From Bordetella parapertussis (lineage in GTDB: Bacteria > Pseudomonadota > Gammaproteobacteria > Burkholderiales > Burkholderiaceae_B): a stretch of 21,033 bases of DNA. The stretch's first letter is position 1. Each line of letters starts with the position of its first letter. The notes under the pieces are model-generated. The model ran no database searches. It saw nothing but the letters and a program-made list of their open reading frames with translations, and was not told the origin of the DNA. The translations under genes and the position numbers were made by a program. Shown in pieces: positions 14,721 to 21,033 of the stretch. The DNA lies in the NCBI GenBank assembly GCA_945882005.1, contig CAMCWG010000016.1, positions 1 to 21,033 on the forward strand, in the 5' to 3' direction.

Positions 14721-15377
14721 TTAAGGATTCCAGTCTACAAAATTACGGTAGAGACGCAAACCGAAATCAGCACTTTTTTCGGGGTGAAACTGTACGGCAA
14801 AAATATTTTCGTGTGCGACGGCGCAGGTAAACAGCACACCATACTGACTTTCGCCAACTGTCAGCGCAGCGTCGCTGGGTACAGCATAGTAACTGTGTAC
14901 AAAATAAAATGGGGTTGCGTCTGGGATACCAGACCATAGCGCATGGGGGCGCTTCTGATGAACAGGATTCCAACCCATATGCGGCACTTTTAGTCGATTG
15001 GCGCGGTCTGTTTGATCGCCGAGCTGTTCTGCAAAGAATGGCCCCTTGAAGCGCTTGACCTCGCCTTTGAAGATTCCTAGGCTCGTTGTGTTGCCTTCGT
15101 CGCTGCGCTCAAAGAGCATTTGTTCGCCCACACAAACGCCCAGCAAAGGCTTGTTGTGTGCAGCGCGAACAACCGCATCGCGCAAACCCGCCTCGTCCAA
15201 GGTACGCATGCAGTCCGTCATGGCGCCTTGTCCGGGAAACACGACCCGATCTGCCGCATCAATATCTTGAGGGTGCTTGCACAGGCGAATGTCAGCCTCG
15301 GGTGCTGCGTGGCGCAACGCCCGTTCGACAGAGTGGTAGTTGCCCATGCCGTAGTCGACGATGGCAATGGAAGTCAT
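14721..15377 (-). CDS. hisH: Imidazole glycerol phosphate synthase glutaminase subunit
   Basis: A 218-residue class I glutamine amidotransferase that supplies ammonia to HisF. The triad is C82 ([10 protein letters not shown]), H198 and E200 (QFHPEKS). The oxyanion-region residue after CVG is E rather than the M or C of other families. Starts three bases after hisB; hisA follows after 20 bases. Confidence 0.97.
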   Translation of the reverse strand: MTSIAIVDYGMGNYHSVERALRHAAPEADIRLCKHPQDIDAADRVVFPGQGAMTDCMRTLDEAGLRDAVVRAAHNKPLLGVCVGEQMLFERSDEGNTTSLGIFKGEVKRFKGPFFAEQLGDQTDRANRLKVPHMGWNPVHQKRPHALWSGIPDATPFYFVHSYYAVPSDAALTVGESQYGVLFTCAVAHENIFAVQFHPEKSADFGLRLYRNFVDWNP

Positions 15378-15380
15378 ACG

Positions 15381-15968
15381 CTACAGAACGCCTTTGGTCG
15401 AGGGGACCACGCCAGCAATGCGCGGGTCAAGCTCGAGCGCCATACGTAGCGCGCGCCCAGTCGCTTTGAAAATCGTTTCGCACTGGTGGTGTGCGTTGAC
15501 TCCGCGCAGGTTATCGATATGCATCGTTAACAGAGCGTGATTGACGAGCCCTTGAAAGAATTCGATGGTCAGATCCACGTCGAAGTCACCGACACGTGCG
15601 CGGGTGAACGGAACATGAAACTGCAAACCGGGACGGCCAGAAAAGTCGACAACTACCCTCGACAGCGCCTCGTCGAGTGGCACATAAGCGTGACCGTACC
15701 GACGGATACCAGCTTTGTCGCCCACAGCCTTGGCGATTGCTTGCCCAAGCGTAATCCCAACGTCTTCAACCGTGTGGTGCGCATCAATGTGTAGGTCGCC
15801 CTCTGCGTGGACTTCCATATCGATCAAGCCGTGACGTGCAATCTGGTCAAGCATGTGATCCAGAAAAGGCACGCCGGTATTTAGCTTTTGGCGGCCGGTG
15901 CCATCTAAGTTGATCGCTACGCGAATACGCGTCTCGTTGGTGTTGCGGGTGATTTCTGCAGTACGCAT
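15381..15968 (-). CDS. hisB: Imidazoleglycerol-phosphate dehydratase
   Basis: A 195-residue monofunctional IGPD (step 6). The two metal-binding motifs are DAHHTVED (62-69) and the C-terminal [18 protein letters not shown] is also present. There is no HAD phosphatase domain, unlike the enteric bifunctional HisB, so histidinol-phosphate phosphatase must be encoded elsewhere. ATG 15968 gives the family length; the open frame to 16151 overlaps hisD and is not used. No hisC precedes it, and a 70-base gap separates it from hisD. Confidence 0.97.
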   Translation of the reverse strand: MRTAEITRNTNETRIRVAINLDGTGRQKLNTGVPFLDHMLDQIARHGLIDMEVHAEGDLHIDAHHTVEDVGITLGQAIAKAVGDKAGIRRYGHAYVPLDEALSRVVVDFSGRPGLQFHVPFTRARVGDFDVDLTIEFFQGLVNHALLTMHIDNLRGVNAHHQCETIFKATGRALRMALELDPRIAGVVPSTKGVL

Positions 15969-15996
15969 GTCTTGTACTCGTGTCGTCGGACTCGAT

Positions 15997-16017
15997 ATTG
16001 TATGGCGGTCTGGACCG
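15997..16017 (-). promoter_or_regulatory. Candidate -10 box and dyad in the hisD-hisB gap
   Basis: A TACAAT (minus strand, 16002-15997; five of six bases of TATAAT) lies 29 bases before the hisB ATG, next to a dyad CGGTC (16006-16010)/GACCG (16013-16017). The -35 region is poor. It might be an internal promoter for hisBHAFIE where hisC is missing. Confidence 0.25.
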
Positions 16018-16038
16018 TTTATGACTGATCTAAGCCGT

Positions 16039-17343
16039 TTACTTGCCGGTGACGCGGAAACTTGCGCTGGCTGCGTGCGCAGACAGACCCTCTCCGAGCG
16101 CGAGTTCGTTGGCAATCTTGCCCAATGTTTGCGCCCCAGCGGCTGACACATGGATCAAGCTCGAGCGCTTTTGGAAGTCATAGACCCCTAAAGGCGATGA
16201 GAATCGCGCGGTGCGTGAAGTAGGTAAGACATGATTCGGGCCCGCGCAGTAGTCGCCGAGGGCCTCTGAACTATGCGATCCCATAAAAATGGCTCCGGCA
16301 TGGCGCAGACTTGGCAGCCACTCCTCCGGATGCTCGGTTGAGACCTCTAGGTGTTCGGGCGCGATACGGTTACTAATCTCGCAAGCTTCGGCCAGGTCGC
16401 GCACATGAATCAGTGCACCGCGATCACGCAGACTCGTGCGGATAATGTCGGCACGGGGCATGGTTGGCAACAGGCGCTTGATCGATGCCTCGACTGCATC
16501 AAGATACGCTGCATCTGGGCAGAGCAAGATTGCCTGAGCCAGTTCGTCGTGTTCCGCCTGTGAAAACAGATCCATTGCGATCCAGTCCGCAGGCGTTTTA
16601 CCATCACAAATAATCAGAATTTCACTTGGGCCGGCGATCATGTCGATGCCAACCGTGCCGAACACACGTCGCTTGGCCGCTGCAACGTAGGCATTTCCCG
16701 GCCCGACGATTTTGTCGACTGCAGGGACGGTTTCAGTACCATAGGCGAGTGCGCCGACCGCTTGGGCGCCACCGATCGCAAAACAACGATCAACCCCGGC
16801 AATAGCAGCTGCCGCTAGCACCATGGCGTTACGCTGGCCGTGGGGCGTGGGCGTGACCATGATGACTTCGGTGACCCCTGCCACTTTGGCCGGAATCGCA
16901 TTCATGAGCACCGAAGAGGGGTAGGCAGCTTTGCCGCCTGGCACATAAAGACCGACTCGATCTAGGGGCGTAATTTGCTGCCCAAGTCGCGTCCCATCTT
17001 GTTCGACGTAAGACCAGCTTTCTTGACGTTGATGCTGGTGATAGGCCCGCACACGCTCCGCCGCAACCTCGAGTGCCTGTCTTTGCGTGGAAGGAAGCGC
17101 AGTGAGCGCTTGCTTCCACTGCTCGGTGGGAATCTCAAGCGCTGCGATGTTCGGTGCATTGACTTGATCAAATTGGTTGGTCAGTTCAAGCAGTGCGGCG
17201 TCTCCTTCGTGACGCACACGCTGCAAAATGCGAGCGGTCGCCGCTTCGATTGCCTCGTCCTGGTCTGCATCAAACGCAAGCAGCTTTTTAAGGGTGGACT
17301 CGAAATCCGGTGCGCTGGAGCGCAGCCTAGTGATGGTCGACAT
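16039..17343 (-). CDS. hisD: Histidinol dehydrogenase
   Basis: A 434-residue zinc enzyme that oxidises histidinol to histidine in the last two steps. Family blocks are [52 protein letters not shown] (Q and H zinc ligands), the RIAPEHLE catalytic Glu-His, and [13 protein letters not shown]. Full length and intact. Starts two bases after hisG. Confidence 0.97.
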   Translation of the reverse strand: MSTITRLRSSAPDFESTLKKLLAFDADQDEAIEAATARILQRVRHEGDAALLELTNQFDQVNAPNIAALEIPTEQWKQALTALPSTQRQALEVAAERVRAYHQHQRQESWSYVEQDGTRLGQQITPLDRVGLYVPGGKAAYPSSVLMNAIPAKVAGVTEVIMVTPTPHGQRNAMVLAAAAIAGVDRCFAIGGAQAVGALAYGTETVPAVDKIVGPGNAYVAAAKRRVFGTVGIDMIAGPSEILIICDGKTPADWIAMDLFSQAEHDELAQAILLCPDAAYLDAVEASIKRLLPTMPRADIIRTSLRDRGALIHVRDLAEACEISNRIAPEHLEVSTEHPEEWLPSLRHAGAIFMGSHSSEALGDYCAGPNHVLPTSRTARFSSPLGVYDFQKRSSLIHVSAAGAQTLGKIANELALGEGLSAHAASASFRVTGK

Positions 17344-17345
17344 GA

Positions 17346-18017
17346 TTACTTACGGCTCGCGCGTTCGAAGGCATCAAGGAGGGGTTGTAACTGCGCATGG
17401 CGGGTCTTGAGCGCGGCGCGGTTGACAACGAGCCTTGATGAAATTGGCATAATGTCCTCAACCGCAACGAGATCGTTCGCTTTGAGGGTGTTACCGGTTG
17501 AGACAAGATCGACAATTGCATCGGCCAAGCCAACAAGGGGCGCTAGCTCCATCGAGCCATAGAGTTTGATGAGGTCGACGTAGACGCCTTTGGCGGCGAA
17601 GTGCTCGCGCGCTGCCTGCGTGTATTTTGTGGCGACGCGCAGCCGTGCCCCTTGGTGCACGGCTGCGCTGTAATCAAAGCCTTTGCGCACGGCCACGGCC
17701 AATCTGCACTTGGCGATGTTCAGATCAATCGGTTGGTAAAGACCCCCTGGGTGCTGTGCGGCATGTTCAATCAACACGTCTTTGCCGGCGATCCCAAGGT
17801 CTGCAGCACCATACTCAACGTAGGTGGGGACATCCGAGGCACGCACGATAATCAAGCGCAGATTAGGATCGCTTGTTGCAATGATGAGTTTGCGGGATTG
17901 CTCGGGATTTTCGCTGACGCGAATGCCCGCCGCCTCAAGAAGGGGCAGGGTTTCTTCAAAAATGCGCCCTTTGGAGAGCGCCATTGTCAGTGGCCGAGCG
18001 AGCGCTTGCGAGCTCAT
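17346..18017 (-). CDS. hisG: ATP phosphoribosyltransferase, short form
   Basis: A 223-residue catalytic subunit for the first step of histidine synthesis. Blocks [45 protein letters not shown] and the PRPP loop DLVSTGNTL are clear. It ends without the roughly 80-residue C-terminal regulatory domain, so it is the HisG-S type that works with HisZ; no hisZ is in this window. ATG 18017 follows AAGGAAA. Between murA (10-base gap) and hisD (2-base gap). Confidence 0.97.
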   Translation of the reverse strand: MSSQALARPLTMALSKGRIFEETLPLLEAAGIRVSENPEQSRKLIIATSDPNLRLIIVRASDVPTYVEYGAADLGIAGKDVLIEHAAQHPGGLYQPIDLNIAKCRLAVAVRKGFDYSAAVHQGARLRVATKYTQAAREHFAAKGVYVDLIKLYGSMELAPLVGLADAIVDLVSTGNTLKANDLVAVEDIMPISSRLVVNRAALKTRHAQLQPLLDAFERASRK

Positions 18018-18027
18018 GGGATTTCCT

Positions 18028-19284
18028 TCAACTTGTAATTCTTTCGATGTTAGCGCCTAAGGCCCTAAGTTTGTGTTCCATACGCTCATAACCACGGTCC
18101 AAGTGGTAGATTCGCTCAACGAGCGTTTCACCCTCCGCCGCGAGTCCTGCGATCACCAGACTGGCCGACGCACGCAAATCTGTAGCCATGACGGTCGCAC
18201 CAGAGAGCTTTTTTACACCGCGCACCACCGCCGTATGACCATCGATATCGATGTTGGCGCCCAGGCGCAAGAGCTCTTGAACGTGCATGTAGCGATTTTC
18301 AAAAATCGTCTCGACGATCACCGAGGTGCCTTCGGCAATTGTGTTGAGTGCCATAAGCTGAGCCTGCATGTCTGTGGCAAAGCCGGGATACTCGTGTGTA
18401 CGAAAATCGACTGCACGTGGGCGTTTCGCCATGGAAGCTTGGATCCAGTCGTCCCCGCAGGTGATACTAAGGCCGGCTTCGGAGAGTTTGGCAAGCGTCG
18501 CGCCCATTGCCTGGGGGGCGGCATGGCGTAAGGTGATGTCACCACCAACGGCGCCTACCGCACAAAGAAAGCTGCCCGCTTCAATTCGGTCTGCGATGAC
18601 ATTGTGTGTTGCCCCGTGGAGCGACTCGACTCCGTCTATGACGATGCGGTCAGTGCCGTGCCCCTTGATGCGGGCACCCATTTTGATCAGTAGCTCTGCC
18701 AGGTCGACGACCTCAGGTTCGCGTGCCGCGTTCTCAAGGACGGTTTGTCCTTCGGCGAGCACGGCAGCCATCATCAAGTTTTCAGTTCCGGTCACCGTCA
18801 CCATGTCGGTGCGAATGACTGCACCTTTTAAGCGTTTGGCTTTTGCAATGACAAAACCATGTTCGATGCGGATGTCCGCCCCGAGCGCGGCTAAGCCGCG
18901 TATGTGCTGATCAACCGGGCGCTGCCCGATTGCGCAACCACCAGGCAGGCTCACGCGCGCTTCGCCAAACCGAGCAACCAAGGGGCCAAGCACCAGAATC
19001 GAGGCGCGCATTGTCTTGACCAACTCGTACGGCGCCTCAAGTGCCGAGAGCTGGTCAGCAGTAATGCTGACCGTGTTGCCCGCATCTCGCTCGCAGCGCA
19101 CGCCCATCTGACCCAACAGCTTGAGTGTTGTCGAGATGTCATTGAGGCGGGGAACGTTGTTCAGAGTGATCGTGTCAGCCGTGAGCAAACCCGCACATAA
19201 AATGGGGAGTGCTGCATTTTTTGCTCCTGAGACACTGATCTCGCCTCTCAGTTGATTGCCACCCGTAATGCGCAACTTATCCAT
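18028..19284 (-). CDS. murA: UDP-GlcNAc enolpyruvyl transferase
   Basis: A 418-residue enzyme for the first committed step of peptidoglycan precursor synthesis. K22-N23 ([11 protein letters not shown]) and the catalytic C117 ([14 protein letters not shown]), the fosfomycin target residue, are present. So is the late [12 protein letters not shown] motif containing the catalytic Asp. ATG 19284 follows GGAAG by seven bases and shares one base with the ibaG stop (TAATG), so it is coupled to ibaG. Confidence 0.98.
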   Translation of the reverse strand: MDKLRITGGNQLRGEISVSGAKNAALPILCAGLLTADTITLNNVPRLNDISTTLKLLGQMGVRCERDAGNTVSITADQLSALEAPYELVKTMRASILVLGPLVARFGEARVSLPGGCAIGQRPVDQHIRGLAALGADIRIEHGFVIAKAKRLKGAVIRTDMVTVTGTENLMMAAVLAEGQTVLENAAREPEVVDLAELLIKMGARIKGHGTDRIVIDGVESLHGATHNVIADRIEAGSFLCAVGAVGGDITLRHAAPQAMGATLAKLSEAGLSITCGDDWIQASMAKRPRAVDFRTHEYPGFATDMQAQLMALNTIAEGTSVIVETIFENRYMHVQELLRLGANIDIDGHTAVVRGVKKLSGATVMATDLRASASLVIAGLAAEGETLVERIYHLDRGYERMEHKLRALGANIERITS

Positions 19285-19526
19285 TAGCGACTTCCGTTGA
19301 ACTCTTCGGGAGTCAACGTCCGCATGGACAGTGCGTGGATTTCTTGTTTCATGCGATCGCCCAGGGCGGCATAGACGAGCTGATGCCGTGCAATCGGCCG
19401 TTTACCTGCAAAAGCAGAGCTGACGATGACCGCCTCGAAATGGGATCCGTCACCCGTCACTTCAATATGTGCGCAGTCCAGGCCTGCGGCAATGTAGGTG
19501 CGAATGTTTTCTGGGGTAGGCAACAT
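19284..19526 (-). CDS. ibaG: BolA-family protein (IbaG-like)
   Basis: An 80-residue BolA-fold protein; the pattern [40 protein letters not shown] is diagnostic. The family partners monothiol glutaredoxins and iron-sulfur clusters. The neighbour murA matches the enteric ibaG-murA pair. Start is a choice between ATG 19526 (AAAGGA 11 bases upstream, rather far) and TTG 19535 (the same site, too close); I prefer the ATG. Confidence 0.93.
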   Translation of the reverse strand: MLPTPENIRTYIAAGLDCAHIEVTGDGSHFEAVIVSSAFAGKRPIARHQLVYAALGDRMKQEIHALSMRTLTPEEFNGSR

Positions 19527-19542
19527 AATGGTCAAGGTCCTT

Positions 19543-20334
19543 TTAAGTTCTTAGTTTGTAGCCATTGCCAAGCAGTCTTAAGGCAAAAAACGTGAGCGCG
19601 GCGAATACGCCCGCCACAACCGCCAGACTATGCCAGGGAGACACGTCTGCGACGCCGAAAAAGCCGTAACGAAAGCCGTCAATGGTGTAGAACAGGGGGT
19701 TCCAATGCGATACATGCTGCCAAAAAACAGGCAACGAATGGATCGAATAAAAAACCCCAGATAGAAATGTAGCAGGCATGATTAAAAAGTTTTGAAAGGC
19801 TGCGAGTTGATCAAACTTTTCAGAGGTGAGTCCTGCAATAAGCCCGAGAATCGACATGATGCCGCAGGAAAGAACCGCGAAGACAATCATCCAGATAGGA
19901 TGCTTAACCGAGAGCGGCGCAAAGTAAAGCGACACAAGCCAGACACAAGCCCCCACAGCGACGCCCCGCACGATGCCAGCCAGCATGTAGGCGCTGAAAA
20001 ACTCACGATGCGTGATTGGCGGCAGCAGCACAAAAACGAGGTTGCCAGTTACGCGACTTTGAATGAGTGACGATGATGGGTTTGCAAAGGCATTTTGCAG
20101 CATGCTCATCATCATGAGACCCGGGATGAGAAAGGAGGTGTAAGGGACGCTGCCGTATACCTGCACGCGGTCCTGCAGAACTTGCGCAAAAATCACCAGG
20201 TACAGCAATGCAGTAATCACCGGCGCTGCGATTGTTTGAAACCCAACTTTCCAAAAGCTCAGCAATTCCTTGCCAAGCAGTGTCGGAAATCCAGAACCCG
20301 CTCCAGCGCGCACTGAGAGGATGGGGCCGCTCAT
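19543..20334 (-). CDS. ABC-2 type exporter permease (YadH-like)
   Basis: A 263-residue integral membrane protein with about six helices, paired with the ATPase that overlaps it by four bases (ATGA). Typical ABC-2 segments are the N-terminal LLGKELLSFWKVGFQTIAAPVITALLYLVIF, FLIPGLMMMSMLQNAFANPSSSLI, and the motif FLSGVFYSIHSLPVFWQHVSHWNPLFY before the last helix. It resembles YadH of E. coli in layout. The substrate is unknown; in betaproteobacteria I recall such pairs sitting between mla lipid-transport genes and ibaG-murA, which would fit an envelope role (inference). Confidence 0.92.
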   Translation of the reverse strand: MSGPILSVRAGAGSGFPTLLGKELLSFWKVGFQTIAAPVITALLYLVIFAQVLQDRVQVYGSVPYTSFLIPGLMMMSMLQNAFANPSSSLIQSRVTGNLVFVLLPPITHREFFSAYMLAGIVRGVAVGACVWLVSLYFAPLSVKHPIWMIVFAVLSCGIMSILGLIAGLTSEKFDQLAAFQNFLIMPATFLSGVFYSIHSLPVFWQHVSHWNPLFYTIDGFRYGFFGVADVSPWHSLAVVAGVFAALTFFALRLLGNGYKLRT

Positions 20335-21033
20335 GCTTGCACCTGCGCTGTGGCTTGTTCGTCGGTATTCATAATTTGCACGAAAGCTTCTTCGAGGGTT
20401 CCGCCGGTACGTGCGAGCAGCGCTTTAGTTGTATCTAGCGCAACAAGGTTGCCACGCTTGAGCATTGCGATGCGGTTGCAGAGCGACTGGGCCTCTTCAA
20501 GGTAATGCGTGGTCAATAAAATGGTGTGACCAGCCCGATTAAGTCTGGAAATGAATTCCCACAAGCTTCGACGCAAATCAACATCAACGCCCGCGGTTGG
20601 CTCATCCAAGATAATGACGGGCGGGCGATGCACTAATGCTTGCGCGACTAGCACGCGGCGTTTCATACCCCCAGACAGCGCGCGCATATTCTCATCGGCC
20701 TTGTCCGTGAGGCCCAGATTGGCGAGGATTTCATCGATCCAGTCATCATTGCGACGAAAACCAAAATACCCAGATTGAATACGTAGCGTTTCGCGTACGG
20801 TAAAAAACGGATCGTAGACAAGCTCTTGGGGAACAACGCCGAGCGAGCGGCGAGCCGCCTGATAATCAGTGACCACATCATGGCCACAGATGCTTGCGCG
20901 ACCCGTTGTGGGACGACTCAACCCAGCTAGCACCGAAATCAGAGTGGTCTTGCCCGCGCCGTTGGGGCCGAGCAAGGCAAAAAATTCTCCGTGGTCAACA
21001 GTGAACGATACATCGGTGAGCGCCTGAAACCCC
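20331..21033 (-). CDS. ABC transporter ATPase (YadG-like), 5' end cut by window
   Basis: At least 234 codons of an ATP-binding subunit that continues past the right edge; the reading frame is open from 21032 with no start in view (the frame reads [25 protein letters not shown]). Walker [11 protein letters not shown]-loop VVPQELVYD, signature LSGGMKRR, Walker [13 protein letters not shown] and H-loop [10 protein letters not shown] are all present, so it is functional in appearance. It pairs with the adjacent permease as an exporter. A TTG inside the Walker A region is not the start. Confidence 0.95.
   Translation of the reverse strand, partial: GFQALTDVSFTVDHGEFFALLGPNGAGKTTLISVLAGLSRPTTGRASICGHDVVTDYQAARRSLGVVPQELVYDPFFTVRETLRIQSGYFGFRRNDDWIDEILANLGLTDKADENMRALSGGMKRRVLVAQALVHRPPVIILDEPTAGVDVDLRRSLWEFISRLNRAGHTILLTTHYLEEAQSLCNRIAMLKRGNLVALDTTKALLARTGGTLEEAFVQIMNTDEQATAQVQA

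Noticed and set aside
15969..16038. Histidine leader peptide/attenuator
   Set aside because: No short ORF with a run of His codons and no terminator in this gap; the operon's true start is outside the window.
16975..17562. 195-codon plus-strand open frame across hisD/hisG
   Set aside because: Spans two conserved genes on the other strand, no family pattern or ribosome site.
18368..18910. 180-codon plus-strand open frame opposite murA
   Set aside because: Overlaps the well-conserved murA core and shows no recognisable domain; a shadow frame.
1..21033. CRISPR arrays, insertion sequences, prophage genes
   Set aside because: No regularly spaced repeats, transposase or phage-like proteins were seen on either strand.

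Overview
The window reads as chromosomal DNA of a betaproteobacterium, most likely order Burkholderiales and possibly an Alcaligenaceae relative (inferred from recalled family sequences and gene order, no search run). Supporting signs are the order ABC exporter - ibaG - murA - hisGD-BHAFIE - hinT - tatABC, the petABC - sspA - sspB - tRNA-Thr block, and a short-form HisG. Coding density is high and almost everything is on the minus strand. I see no transposase, integrase, phage gene or CRISPR array.

Layout. (1) 1-2714, plus strand: a Tat-exported dienelactone-hydrolase-family protein, a small monoheme cytochrome c and the FAD subunit of flavocytochrome c sulfide dehydrogenase. This is the most accessory-looking part. 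(2) 2737-4106, minus strand: tRNA-Thr(UGU), sspB and sspA, with hairpin terminators on both sides. (3) 4115-7072, minus strand: the bc1 complex operon, read petA (Rieske) - petB (cytochrome b) - petC (cytochrome c1). (4) 7258-9656: mscL (+), a NIF3-family protein (-) and a membrane-anchored HtrA/DegS-like protease (+). (5) 9671-11946, minus strand: a small XRE regulator, then tatC, tatB and tatA. (6) 11962-18017, minus strand: hinT and the histidine genes hisE, I, F, A, H, B, D, G. hisC is not in its usual place between hisD and hisB. (7) 18028-21033, minus strand: murA, ibaG (BolA family), an ABC-2 permease and an ABC ATPase that runs off the right edge.

How the genes work together. Sulfide oxidised by the flavocytochrome c would pass electrons to periplasmic cytochromes. 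The bc1 complex feeds quinol electrons to the same periplasmic pool. The dienelactone-hydrolase-like protein, the flavoprotein and the Rieske subunit all carry twin-arginine motifs, so they depend on the Tat translocase also encoded here. The his genes are tightly packed, many with 1-4 base overlaps, and look like one long transcript coming from murA/ibaG and continuing into hinT-tatABC. The main promoter of that transcript would lie outside the window to the right.

I did not find a clearly new biological system. The points most worth a second look are the sulfide-oxidation unit with its exported hydrolase, the absent hisC, the PVWY quinol-site motif in cytochrome b, and several inverted repeats in short intergenic gaps.
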